A DNA stretch of 64,000 nt, taken from the NCBI GenBank assembly GCA_021234155.1, contig JAJEKV010000016.1, positions 4,425,896 through 4,489,895 of the forward strand. The letters are read 5' to 3'. Position numbers and translations under genes: made by a program. Below the pieces are notes generated by a model. It did not search any database and had not been told where the DNA came from. It worked only from the letters and a program-made list of their open reading frames with translations. Source of the stretch: Isoetes taiwanensis (lineage: Eukaryota; Streptophyta; Lycopodiopsida; Isoetales; Isoetaceae). Below, one piece after another: positions 46,957 through 59,300 of the stretch (position 1 is its first letter; every line of letters begins with the position of its first letter).

Positions 46957-48175
46957 TTATATAGATTCCATCTGGCGAGCCATTGAGCTCAATTTTCCTT
47001 CCAGCAGGCCTTGAGGCACTGTAGCTCCATCGCCATGGTATAAGCCAGGTTCGGAAGATGAGCATCGTCCATACTAAACATGTTATAAAAGTAGACGATG
47101 TGCTGATCAAGGAACGCCCTCTGAAGAAGCAAAAAACTTGTCTCCTGCAACAGAATTGGATATGGCACTATCCCTCAGTGTCCGTGCTAAGAAGGTCTTC
47201 TCTGTGACTATTATTTTGCATTACATGCTCCCTGCTTTTTGTAGCCGAATGGAAGTATCCCAGTGCACTCTCAAATATTTGTAGGTGGGTCCCAGAGGCA
47301 CCCCATTTGTTCAACATACGATCTGGACTATAGGATGGATATATCTGACGACTGAGGTAGTGCAGGGTAGCACAATAACAGGGGATTTCAGGGTGATTTG
47401 ATATGAATGCATAAATCATTATCTCTAAGACCATAGACCATACCCTTAAAACAATTGAATAGGTTATTATAAAAAAAAAGGAAAAAAAGAAAAGAAAAAT
47501 ATAGATTCAGTAAAATAAATAAGCAAGTTAGTTTGTTGGATACATTGGTTAGAGGGTTCATTAGTTTGTTGGATACATTGGTTAGAATGTTCTTATTAAG
47601 ACATTGAATTATTTTGGTAGAGGTTCGTGTCTCAATATCTGAAAATCTAAAGCCGTACGCGAACGTGTATTGAGATGAGTCCCTGTATTTCATATTCCAA
47701 AATCTTAGGCAAACCTGTATTCTATATTTGAAAATCATAGGTGCCCCCATTCATAAATGACCATAATTGAAACAAGAGGCACCTAGATGCTCCAACATAT
47801 GATCTGGGCCATATAGGATGGACTGATACGATGACTGAGATAGTCCAGGTGCATCTCGATTGATTGTTATTAACTGAGGATAAATCCATAGTATTACTCC
47901 TTTCTGCATTCATTAGCGATTAATTCAAGCAATTTAATCATGAAATGACAGTCTAAAGCGGAACACAAATAAGCTCAGTTACTGCCTAGCCTCCAGCTTT
48001 CCATTTTCTGAGTTCTCCATATGCTAGGCATCCTAATTTAAATATGCTGCATCGTATCCAGTTTCGGTTTGCTGAAGCCATTTGTGCATCAGGTAGGAGA
48101 AATAACAAGGTCCCTCCACTCCTTTCCATAATTGTTAAATGTTTGTATCTGCATCATGCCCATTGAATTCAAAAA
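46957..48175 (-). mobile_element. Right copy of the direct duplication, with empty transposon site
   Basis: Parallels 36041-37651 plus 45786-45850. It includes a shortened LINE RT fragment (minus strand, YKYLG-type segment replaced by HLQIFESALG near 47270) and the SINE-like box region, here with an extra tandem TTAGTTTGTTGGATACATTG (47524 and 47558). The junction GGTC at 48109-48112 is uninterrupted, which proves that the 8.1-kb element inserted in the other copy. Confidence 0.82.
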
Positions 48176-48221
48176 CATCTTGTCTAGCAATGTTGAATTC
48201 AAAAACATCTTGTCTAGCAAT
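48164..48221. repeat. 29-bp tandem duplication
   Basis: TTGAATTCAAAAACATCTTG plus TCTAGCAATG occurs twice in a row, identical. Confidence 0.9.
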
Positions 48222-49600
48222 GTTGTAAGACATTGATAACCTTCAAATGCAAATGTGAAATGTTAAGTGCGGTTAACTTCCATGTTGATTGCAATTAGAG
48301 GGGGTATTCCCTTGTGCATAAGCCATACCATATCTGCATGATCAAATTCTGCAATAATTAAGAGGGGATTGTGCTTCTTACATCTTGTGCATAAGCCATA
48401 CCAATGTGTTTCTTATATCTTGTGCATGAGCCATACCTTATTTGCAGGATCAGTGTCTGCAACAATTAAGACATAGCACCAACCTGAAAAACATTTTGTA
48501 ACCAAAATGGCCTTGGAGAGCAAGTGCAAGTTGTGTCAAATATATGGTGATATAATGAGCACTCTGGCTTTAGCATGAAGATGAACCACCTACTCTTACC
48601 AAAATAGGCATTCAAGGGAAAGTGCAATTTGTGTCAAATATCAGCTATCAGAGTTATAAGATATAAAACTCTTACTCTCCATAAATAGTGTGATGAGCTC
48701 CATTTTTTTCTAAGAATAATAGTTTTTATGCATCGTATTACATAGAATATGTCTTCTAGTGGTATCTAACTATTGGAATTTGCTACATAATTGTTTCGTT
48801 ATGGGCTACATAATTTGCTACATAATTGTTTCGCAATTTGGAGAACCTACATGATAAGGAGCCATGGCAAGACTTGAGCACTCGATCATACAAAACCACA
48901 TGGACCCCCCATCGCTAAGGGGTGCAACTCTAATTTTAATGCAATTATATCTTTGACATATGAGATAGAAATCACATGGCCCATCGCTAAGGTGTGTAAC
49001 TCTAATTTTAATGCAATTATATCTTTGGCATATGAGATAAGAAGCATTTGTGACAATATTGTTAATTTAGGAGTGGCAGATATATAGAAAATGGCAGATA
49101 TATATTCATTTAATTGCTTTTGGGTATTGAGTAGTATCATTAAATATGCTTAGTCATAATTACTATGCATCTCTGCTTAGGCCAAATTAAAAGTTCTAAA
49201 ATGTGCTTGACCTTAAAAGTAAAGTTGCAACGGTTAGGGTTGAACGTTAGGGGGAGTGATTGTCAAGGGACAATAGAGGCAATAAGCTCATAAGTCTTTG
49301 CTTGTTACACACATTTAGCATTTGTCAAAAGTAAAAGTCAATAATTGCATTTCTTTGATACAACCGAGGGCTTTTTGGCCTTCTCCAAGTTTGGCATTCT
49401 GACGTCCCCTACTCGTATACGGTGCACTCACCGTATACAAACAGGAGTTCATCCCCCATACCAGATCCATGCTGATACAGGGCCCTCCACATATCACTGC
49501 AACCGTAATGAGTTCCAGTGGGAAGAATGAAGGGGTCATTTTACCCCGTCTCCCTCAGGGCCTACCTAGCTGCGGAAGCGTAAACATACATGTCAGTATG
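48222..49600. other. Gene-free DNA with short tandem copies
   Basis: CTTGTGCATAAGCCATACC occurs near 48312, 48386 and 48418. A ~76-bp duplication (CACATGG..., ATCGCTAAGG, ...TCTAATTTTAATGCAATTAT) lies at 48897-49050. 49415-49438 holds a perfect hairpin, GTATACGGTG, 4-nt loop, CACCGTATAC. No genes. Confidence 0.6.
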
Positions 49601-49783
49601 GGTCCTCGCACGCTACGGGTGGCATAAATGACGCCATTTTTAGCCCTAAATAATAGCGCTAATTAAGGGGGTTTAACTGAATTTTTAAATTTTATTTTAG
49701 CACTAAATCCCGCCCATGGGATTCTAAACCGTCGAACCTTTCCCCCTTTCCTACTTTCTTGGAGTTTCTTGGATCGGATTCAG

Positions 49784-50160
49784 AAACATAGCTGCTCCCC
49801 ATCGAGATCCCCGTACATTGTTTGGTTAACTGGCCGGATCAAATTCTTTGTGGATCAGATGCTCCCACAAAGATAATTATCGAATCCGATTATCCGTACC
49901 ATTCTAAACAATTGCAAGTCATTAGATTCAACAAAATCCCCAATCGCGATCCCATTTCCCTGCTTGGTTAACTGGCCAGAGTAAATTGGTGTGACTGTGC
50001 TGCTTCCACAGCAGTAATTATCGAATTCGGTTGTTTGTACCATTCTAAACAATCAATTGCCAGACAATCGAGATCCCATTACTCTGCTTTGTAAAGAGCT
50101 CGGATCAAATTGCTCATCTGAACAATTTCCCAGACTCAAGAAAAGTTGTTTTAGTGGTAA
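49784..50160. repeat. ~140-bp tandem repeat in the 5' leader, three copies
   Basis: ATCGAGATCCC...CTGCTTGGTTAACTGGCC and TAATTATCGAATCCG...GTACCATTCTAAACAAT blocks start at about 49789, 49933 and 50067; the third copy is truncated. Confidence 0.85.
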
Positions 50161-50309
50161 GCATCTAATCTTTGTTGACAAATCTTTGGGAATGGTAAAT
50201 ACTGTGGAAATGGTTTCATTCTATTATATTTCATGCTTCTATATTGAAGACAAAGGTTAATGTAGCAGGTGTGGAGGATTGCATTCCAGGTGTGGAGAAT
50301 TTTTTGGGC

Positions 50310-50740
50310 TTGGTATTATGTTTGCAGACAATCAGTTAGCAAATTATGCTAACAGGTTATATTGGTACTATGTTTCGCAGGCAGTACTTGCTAGTTAGTA
50401 TGTCTTTGTAAAATTTAAGTTACTTAGTGATTTCGGTATATATTTGCGTGCAACATTTGCTAAGTAGCGAGTTACATTAAGAACGCTAATTTTGTGCTAC
50501 ACTTGCGTGGCTCAAATTGTTATTAGCGGTTGCTAAGAAGATGAAGTTCGGTGCTAAGTTAGAAAGAGTTAGCTGCTATTTAGCATGACATGCTAAGCAT
50601 TTGCTATTTTGCGCACAAAGAGGGCCCAAGGTAATTGGTGTTTTTATGACAATTAGTAATTATTTGGAAAAAGTAGCAGTTCATTGCTAAGCTCTTAGAG
50701 TTAGTACTATTCAGGATACTTAGTGCTATGATTTGGATTG
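50310..50740. repeat. Intronic array of TTAGCA / TGCTAA / CTTAG motifs
   Basis: In about 430 bp upstream of the ATG at 50811 there are well over a dozen TGCTAA, TTAGCA, TTAGT, CTTAG and TTGCTA motifs in both orientations. A TTTTTTGCAG acceptor (about 50758) closes the region, so it is probably a 5' intron. Confidence 0.6.
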
Positions 50741-50810
50741 GTTTAGTTTTTTGCAGACACAATGAAGAACTTCCAGTGATACATAATCTCAAAACTGGTG
50801 CAGGAATAGA

Positions 50811-53800
50811 ATGGCAACAAAGAGAACTCAACCTAAAGTGACCATAGACGAAGAGGAAGCAAGGAGGATGTTTGACACATCTGTGTTGCCTTTTGAGGGC
50901 ATGACCTCTTCAGATGTAAGAAAGGCAGATGTGGCTGAGGAGGAGATAAGCAAAATATTTGGACAGGTAAAATTGGTGGGTACCAAGCAAATTTATAAGT
51001 CTAGTCGAATGAATCCACAATTTGTGGATCAGTTTATGAACATCTATAGAAGATGTTACCAAAGAACTGATGTTTGTGTTGGAGAGATTGGGAAGTTTTT
51101 TGCACGGGCATTCACTTTGCATGTGAGAGGACAAAAGATTAACTGGCAGTCATTTGTGGTTAAAACGAAGAAAAGTGTTACAGCTAAGGTTGAGAAAGAA
51201 GATGAGTATGAGCCCTCATTTCCTCATTGTGTAGTGTCATCAACTCCTTGATTGCTGGCTTAGATAAGCAAAAGGATGACTTGAATGTTAGAGTTAAAAG
51301 TGCAGCCAGTGAAATGAAGGAAAAAGGGAAGTTATGGAAGAAGTGCAGGTACGAGATGGATGCTGCAAAACAGCAAATTGAAGCAGCAAAGGCCAGGTGT
51401 GAGCACTCCAGTGTCATTACATTCTTGTCATCAATGCTGGTTTCCAAGGAAAAGGAACTTTTGGAGGCGACAACAGCATACAAGAGTATGGAGGAAATTC
51501 ACAAAGGGGTAATTGCTAAGGACCTTTGCAATTACATAGTGCTCAATAATTTTTCTTTCTGCTTCATCATTCTTTTTATTTTTAAACAGGAAGAAGACGA
51601 AGAACATAGACTCCAACCAAGGCTGGAGAAGTTGAAAGAAATAGCTTCATCTCTAAATAAGATGTCTGGACTGCAACTCAACCTTCCATTTTTGGAACAT
51701 CCAAAATTCTCTACCGTAGCATTTGCAAAATTACAAAGTTGTTCTTTCTGTACATATGCCTTTGACCCACTTTGTGTCTCAGCCATTGTTGCACATTGTG
51801 AAATGAAAGACCTCTAAATGAACTGAGGCAATTTTCAGCCTAAAGGGCTGGACTTGACAACTTTTTATTATGCAGGTTGTAGCCATGGACTTGGTTGTGT
51901 CAAATTTCCCATATAATTTCTTGATCGAGGACGATCAATCCTGAGAAGGGGAGGAATTGATATGGTTTAAGGTTAATAACTAATAATGGTGCTCGGGGGA
52001 GTGGCCTTGCATGGAACAATATTTATTGATATGATCAAGTAAGAAAGTCATCCAGTAGGTCCAAGCCTTGCTATTATCAAAGAGGGAGCTAAAAATAAAC
52101 CTTGACCTTTATTTAGAAGCAAAAAGGCAAAAAAGGTATTATTACCTATAAAAAAGGACAACTTTGAGAGGTGATATCTCCGCAACCACAACTCAGAAAT
52201 TGGCGATCCTTACCTTGTTGGAAAGCTCTTGACGTCTAGTTTCCAGATTGGGCTTGGTTGTCCATAGATTCCTTACGGTTTGAAAGTTATGCCCAGAAAG
52301 GTGCATAGGGGTCTGAGTTGACTGCACAGCTAGATCTGCTTCTTCCTATGTTGATGATGAGCCTAGCCTTACCTTCTAGTATCTTCTCTTGTTCCTTGCT
52401 TGATCATATCATTAGAAGGAGTTCATGTAACACCAGTGGTTGGTGGCTAGAAAGAGTTTGTTCTTATACAGTCTTGCAGAGTAGCTTGACTTGGTGATAT
52501 CTCTTCTAGTTGGTCCAGTTGGGTGGCAAAACGAGTACCCTGTGGTATTTTGCTTTCTAATTAGTTGATGAATTTGCAGGAAGATTAGAGCATTCGTATC
52601 ACATTGCATGCACAGTTTTCATCCAATTTGCGCTTACATATGTTTCTCAAAGAGATCAACTTGTCCCTCTTGTGAGAGCCAGATGCCTCATAATTGGTTC
52701 AGGTCCATTGGACTTCCATGTAGATCTGCACTAGAATCTGCTCCCAATTATAGTGCAGTGCAGTCCATTGAATGCACTGAAGATCCATCATTAAGCACAC
52801 CTGCTGACTTGGAGGAGCCTGATATAGTTATGCAATCCATTGAAGATTGCACTTTATTATCTTCCACAAGCCCAAACTTGAAGAGAGACAATGCTGAATA
52901 AAGTAATAGTTGTAAAAGACTGAAAAGTAAGTTATTCTTGTGAAGTATAACTACTTTGGATTTTTCTTCTATAAGTACTTATTTAGTTTGATAATTTGAA
53001 TGATGCAGGCTCAAGTTTGGATATTTCAAACTCTATAGTTGACATTTCTAACAGAATTGAAGACAATGCTGTGCAAGTAATAAATGAAGAATGTGAAGCA
53101 GTGTGCAAGAATATAAATGATTATGTTTCCAATTTGGACAAACTTGCTGATGTTGTGGAGAAGACAATCACAGAGGAAGAAACTGATTTGGCATCAGTTG
53201 GAGAATCTCCTTCTAAGAATAATTCCAAGCAGGTTTTCTCCATCAAACGAGCTCCATCCAAATCAATAACTAAGAAACAAAGGTGATTCTAGTGTGTTTC
53301 TTTCTTTTATTTATCTTGATATAATTTCTCTAATAGTTGTCATTGCACGCGATTGCTAGTGTTGTTGGCAAGAAGCTTTTGGTTATTGAGCGAGGAGGAT
53401 TTCCTCGCATACAAAGGTTTTCAAAAGGTGAAGCATGACTGATGTGATGGAAGGTGTCCAACTTCTTCCATCAAGAAAAGAGGTTCTTCTTTGTCGGGCC
53501 GGGGCGATCGCTGATTCATGCAATTAAATCACGAACATTTTGTTTGTTGGTATATGGTCTTCCAATCACTTTCGATGATTAGTCACCTGAGGTCTTTCAT
53601 GCCTCAGTCCTTAGTGGATAAGTTTCTTTTCAAATGGATGGTGCAACCTTTGAAAATGAAAGGAGAAACTTCTTGCTACATCAAAAAACTCACAAATGTT
53701 TATGAGAAATATCCAGAATTTAGCATGAGGACAACTTTGCTGATTGATCCTTACAGGTACGTGAATTTTAAGAATAATGCAGATTCCTGTATCACACCAA

Positions 53801-53928
53801 GGTCCTTCGTGTCTGACATAAATGACAGTGATTACCTGATGAAGACTATGGTACCTTACTTGGATAAGCTAATAACAGAAGTGAACGTAATTGCTTATGT
53901 ACAGAGGTCTGTGCATTTTCGAAATTAG
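50811..53928 (+). pseudogene. Coiled-coil, RING-like, FCP1/HAD-like protein gene (copy B)
   Basis: ATG 50811 opens a helical domain with QKINWQSFVV (compare copy A). A frameshift near 51225 leads into a coiled coil (residues such as KEKELLEATTAYKSMEE), an intron (about 51510-51588), and a RING start CSFC (about 51738). The second half of the finger, CMHSFHPIC then CPSC, is in an exon after a GCAG acceptor at 52579; between them lies an LTR insertion. A linker follows with an in-frame TAA (52900). A new exon from about 53011 encodes an acidic linker with a KRAPSK...KKQR basic end. The FCP1/NIF-type part (53360-53930) shows KKLLVIE, VGIWSS in a shifted frame, FLFKW, TTLLIDPYRYVN and a YLDKLI...YVQ end. 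The Asp-rich HAD motif I is lost (ERGG where DLNG stands in copy A), so catalysis is unlikely. Confidence 0.62.
51880..52575 (+). mobile_element. Ty3/gypsy 3' end and LTR inside the RING gene
   Basis: FPYNFLIEDD resembles the C-terminus of Ty3 polyproteins. A purine tract GAGAAGGGGAGGAAT then precedes TGATATGGTTTAAGG (about 51959), typical of a polypurine tract and LTR start. The following ~600 bp is non-coding and LTR-like, ending before the TTTGCAG acceptor at 52579. It separates the two halves of the RING finger but lies within an intron. Confidence 0.5.
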
Positions 53929-53929
53929 T

Positions 53930-55200
53930 ATGACGAGAAAAGCACAAAAGTGTTGGAGGTACTAAAGACCATGGACTTGTCCTAAACTATTGTATGTCTT
54001 TTTAATATTAGATCCCTTTTTTATTGTAATTTGGTGTTTATGAACACCACAAACGTTTAAAGAACTTTATAATTCTCTGGTATGCAGTTCCCGTTATAGT
54101 GGGCTCAAATGACAACTCCTTCAATCTTATCTCTGTTATATAAACATGATCAGGCGGTGTACCCAGCTCGACACGACGGCATTCTTGGTCTTGCTATTTT
54201 CTGTTTTCTGCCCAACAAAATATCCCACAGGCGTTCTCACGTTTTCGAGGTCAACAGGGTTTTTGCATATCAATATCCCACATGCATTTGAATCATTCTA
54301 TGCCCTCGAATCATTGAACCATTGAAACAAATATAGCTTAATAATTAAGTCACCTCATGTGTAATCTTTGGACTTAATGCAAACTCTATTCTTCATTCTT
54401 CAACTGTGTTACTCATGAAGATCAAACTGTCTTTCTGCTTGTCCCTCAACCTGAATACATGATAACCCTTAGGTATGAGCAAAGTGCTATCAACTTCCCT
54501 TAAGGAATAATCATATAACATGATAATCCCAACAATGGCTCTCTGGCTTGTAATCTTCAGTTACAGGCCAGAGTGTCTTGACCTTTCTAGATGTAATCCT
54601 TTTATATGGCCCTTTTTTTTAGTAATGGCCTCAAATATCCCACATGCATTAAATGTTGCATTAAATCTATGCATTATGTTAAGGCATAAATTGTTAAGTC
54701 AACTTGTGTGAATAATCCCCAAGCATTTGGTAAATCATGAGTCAACAATTTTGACCTATGCCATTCTATGCATTTTGTTAAGGCATAAATTGTGTAAGTC
54801 AACAATTTCCAAGTCAACAAGTGTGAATCAACCACAAGCATTTGGTAAAGCGTAAGTTAACAATTTTAACCTATGCTATTCTATGCATTATGTTAACGCA
54901 TTGTTGTGTAAGACAACAATTTTCAAGTCAACAAGTGTGAATCACCCCCTTTGTTACATGTTTGACTTTCATTGACCAACACGTTTGGTGAAGCGTAAGT
55001 CAACAATTGAAGTCAACAATCAATTTACACTAGCTAATTATAACTAAAATTACTAAACAAGTGCCAAGCCAACATAATATGATTGGTGTCCAAAAAAGAA
55101 TGCCATTTCAGGATAGATATTTTTTTTTTTTAGAAAATAAAATTATGGTCATTTCGAGGTAATTATTCGTATCCTACTAAATCATTACGATTAAGATACT
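53930..55200. repeat. Spacer with ~110-bp tandem repeats (54640-55030)
   Basis: TATGCATT(A/T)TGTTAAGGCATAA, AAGTCAACAA(G/T) and AAGCATTTGGTAAA phrases recur with starts near 54665, 54770, 54885 and 54980. 53930-54640 has no recognised feature. Confidence 0.7.
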
Positions 55201-55201
55201 A

Positions 55202-55710
55202 ATGGTACGAAATCCTAAAATCGTAGCCTATGAAATTAATTTCACGCCAGCCTTTATAGGCTATGGTCGTGAGGGAGAAGCATCGTCCAATTCTCCCAAA
55301 CAGAATGCCGAAGCGCTGCCACTCTCCTTCCCGCTCTGCTTCCCCTTCCCCTTGCTTACCTTGCCTTTGGCAGAGGTCCTAGCCAGTTATGGCATAGGAT
55401 CATGGACGATTCCTTTGCAGGATGATGTCGAACTCGAAACCAATTCTATCCCCAATTCAGAGGAGAGCCCCAAGCAGCATGAGGAGTACAGCAGCTCCTC
55501 TTCTGAAAGCTCTGAATAGCTTTCAGAGCTTTCAGAAGATTCTTCCAATTTTCATTCATCTGATGCAGATTCTTCAGAGGAGGAGGTTGATTCCGAAGAC
55601 AACATCTGGAGCGAAGAAGAAGAGACCAGCGAAGAAGAAGACCCGGACAGTGAAGAAGAAGAAATATTTGCAGAATTTCACAATTGGCTGGAGAGTAAGT
55701 ACTAAGTAGC
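55202..55710 (+). pseudogene. Acidic serine-rich protein, exon-like, with in-frame stop
   Basis: The frame from ATG 55202 ends in a Ser/Glu run with TAG at 55517. The same frame then continues SELSEDSSNFHSSDADSSEE and on to EEEEIFAEFHNWLES, followed by a GTAAGT donor (about 55695). The coding-like acidic stretch and good donor suggest a real exon of a small acidic, possibly nuclear protein; the stop suggests damage or a different 5' structure. Acidic tails of this kind also occur on the DUF7869 protein in this window. No domain recognised. Confidence 0.4.
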
Positions 55711-55839
55711 ATGCAATTCAATTTTTTGCAATCTTTTTTACAGGCTTTCTAACTTTCTTTACTTTTCTTACAGATGAAGCTTGAAGTCCCGGAGCTGAGG
55801 AAGCCACTGTTTTTTTTTTTTGTTATGATCAAGTTCAAC

Positions 55840-56150
55840 CACAGGCCTTTTGTGCCTTTGTTATTTTTTGAAAAAACAGATACCACAGGCCTTAGTGCCT
55901 TTCTTTGATCTCACCCATATGTCTAACAGGCCTTAGTGCCTTAAACTTGAAACACAGGCCTTAGTGCCTTGTAATATATGATGGCCTTAGTGCCTTTTTT
56001 AAATATATACAGGCCTTGTGCCTTTCTCAGTTTTACGTGTTGTAATATTACAAGTATTCTGTTCTGAAGTATTTTGTTTTCTGTTTTAATCAATTGGTTT
56101 TGTAATATCTTTTTATTATGCCTTCAGTTTAGTCCAGGCCTTGTGCAAGT
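55840..56150. repeat. CAGGCCTTAGTGCCTT repeats between convergent genes
   Basis: Seven copies or near copies lie at about 55841, 55884, 55926, 55955, 55983, 56010 and 56134. Each can form a tiny stem (AGGC/GCCT). They lie between the acidic gene and the 3' end of the transposase, where transcripts from both strands would end. Confidence 0.85.
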
Positions 56151-56315
56151 TTAATTCAGTTTAATTCAATTTAATCCAGTTTTACCTTGGAATTCATTCA
56201 ACATTCGAGTACAAATTTCTTTAACTGAAGCATAAAAAATGAGAATGCAAAACAGAAACTTCTTTATATTCATAAAAGTACCTATACAAGATTTTTTATA
56301 CAATTGCTCTTTCCA

Positions 56316-59300
56316 CTATTCCAACAACGTGGGAAGCCTCTCTAGAATATCTTCTTCTTCTTTGGAACTTAGAGTGTAAACCACTCCCCGCTTAACAACG
56401 TGCTTTGCTTGAACCAACCTGACTTTGTTCTTTGCAACTTGAGTGGCATAAACAATTACTTTATTTCCTCTACAAAACTTGTAGCTGGGTTTACAATTCA
56501 CCAACTTCTCATAGTATGTCCCTTCTATGACCTCATCCCCTTTCACAAACTTCTGCCCTTGCATATCTACAAAGTCTTCTAACACCAAGCACTTAGCTTT
56601 GGTACATAGGATAAGGTAGAATTTCACATTCTCGTGATTGTTATTTGGAGCCACCACTGCAAAGACATCACCTATAGATACTTGCATACTACATAAGTCA
56701 GCGCTGCCAATATATGCTTCTTCTCCTTCATCATGTACTTCTTCTTCAACAATAGCTTTGATGGGCTGTACCACAACTAGTTCAAACTTCTTAGTATATG
56801 ATACATTGGGGCAAGATTCCCAATTTAAATCTAAACAATATGTGCAAAAGCAAGAGAGGTTTCTGACCTGTAAATGTGTCATGTGATTTGAACACCCATG
56901 GAAACAATGAAGGTTTCTGGATCCTTCAATAGGACGTGCTTCCCACTGATTTTTTCTGTCCACTTGTCCTATTTCAACCTCCCAAAAAGTTCTACTTACA
57001 GTTTGAATCTTCTTTTTATATGTTGTGGGTGCCGCTGTTGACATGTACTGCTTTAGCCATTCCACCACCTCGTGTGCATTGGTCATCTTGCTGCCCTTCA
57101 ACTGTGCTGCTCTCAAAGCCCTCTTTATTACTGCTCCTGCACCATCATGTTCTCCCTTCCCATGGCCAGAGCACCAAAAGTTCCACATCATGTTTAAACC
57201 TGTTAAAGATTTGAATCTAGCATCAAAGTAAAATGATTTTTTACCTTTGAATTGAGAGGCTGCACCATCTGAAAAGACATAATGCTTCTTCAAAGTGATT
57301 TCCTTCTCTTGCATCCAATGATTGTGTAAGAGAAAGCAATCTTTGCAAAACAAAGAATCATGTTTTCTGTCATCAGATATATAAAAATGTTCTTCCTTGA
57401 TCATATCTTGTGTCTCAGGATCCCTTCTATATGTGAGGTGCACAAGAATAGTGATCTGCTCATTATGCCAATGCTTGGACTGGACTTCATTCTGCTCCTT
57501 GAAAGAGTAATTCTCTGCAAAGTCAACCACTAATACAATAGTATCATCAGCAAACCTGTTCAGTAGTTGTCTAAACATGGTTTGCTGCCATTTATACCTG
57601 AAATTATGTGTCACAAACTCCTTTGCTTTAGATCTGAAGGTTTCCATCAAAACATTGGGAGAAGTCTGTTTAATATTGATGCTCAATTCTTTTTTCGGGT
57701 TTGCCATTTTTATCCTTACCAATTTCAATGTAGTCTATGTTCTCCCAAGTGATTTTTGAGGTACTGTCCTTTGTTTCTTCTTTTGGACACCTTTCCATTT
57801 TGTCCACACCACATTCGCTGCAGGTTCCTGACAAGCATGATTCATTGTGCCACTCCTCACCTTCAGGCTTTGGGCAAACCATGCTTCTCCACATGTCACT
57901 GTTAGACTGCCAAACATGTCTTGCTGCATTGCACCCTACTTGGCCTGTCGTGTGGTCACATATCTTGCAATCACAGGTGCAATCTGCACCGTGCACCATG
58001 GACTTTTTCCTCATGTTCTTCACCCCTTCCCTCAGCATTGACATCCTCTCATGATAGACGCAACAACAGGTATTGAATTCAGATAGCTTTACAACAAAGT
58101 AAGGCTTTAATTTCTCGAAGGCTCTCTGCTTAATTTGAACATCTGGATTGTCTTGCTTGAAACTAGTGAAGAATTCTCTCTGCAGAATAAGAATAGAAAA
58201 CTACTTAGTAAATGCTAATGCTAATACCACTAGAAAAAACAACTGCTAATGAATAGCAACTTAGAACTAATTATTGATTCCATTAGCATTACAACATAAC
58301 CCTTAGCAAACCAAACCACTAACCAGTGCTAGGACATTGAGATGAAAGCATTGCTAATCTGTAGTGGTAGGTGGTGATTCACTAACTAAAGATTAAGTTT
58401 AGTGCTAACATTGACAAAATTACTAACAGTGGAACAACATTATCGAAAATAGTAATATTAGCACTGTCATTTACAAAATCACTAACAGTGGCACTAACAT
58501 CAACACAATTACTAAACGTGGCACCAACATTATAAATGTGAGAAACCTTAGCACTATATCAAGAAATGATCCATTATCAACCACCAATAGCACTAAGACT
58601 TGCTACCACGAGAAGAACGTGCAGATTAATTCCATTAGCAGATCATATTAGAATCAATACTTCAAAACTTATAAAAAATATTAGTATTAGTAAACGTGAA
58701 AAAAGACTTAGTAAAAAACTGATCTACAGATAGTATACCTGGCTCACATCAAGGTAATGTGTTGGATGCTTAGGATGTTTTCCTCTACCAGATCTAACGT
58801 CCTTGAAGTTAGGCGAAACTCTGGTGTAGTTTGTCCAATAATCCACAACTTTTTCAATCACTTCTTGGTTCAGGGAATCCTTTCTCTTCTTCCTTCCCCC
58901 AAGAGCCCACAATGTGTTTTTATTACTAATTGCAACACGGTGCTTCTTAGCTCTGGAACAATTCCTTGGATGAATTCCTAAAGCCTTGGCAGCTAATCTT
59001 CTGCTTCCATGCCTGACCTTCCCAAGTGCCATGACTAATGCTGCTCTTTTTGCTGCTAATTTGTCATTGGACTCCACTCCTTTCACGTGTTGTATGGTTT
59101 TTTGGATGCTACCGACAATTTCACTGTGAACAATTTTTTCCTTATCAGGCACTGTAACCTGCATAACTTTGTTGTTCTCCACTAGATGCCATACTTCTTT
59201 CTTCTGGTCTGTAGACATCGAACCTGTCAAATCCAAAAACGTTTTCGTGATTATGGAGGCTGCATGTTGCAATTGCTTTTTTGAGTGCTCAATACTCCAA

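Noticed and set aside
55202-55520. Complete small protein from ATG 55202
   Set aside because: The acidic coding signal continues in the same frame past the stop to a splice donor, so the ORF end is probably not the natural end.
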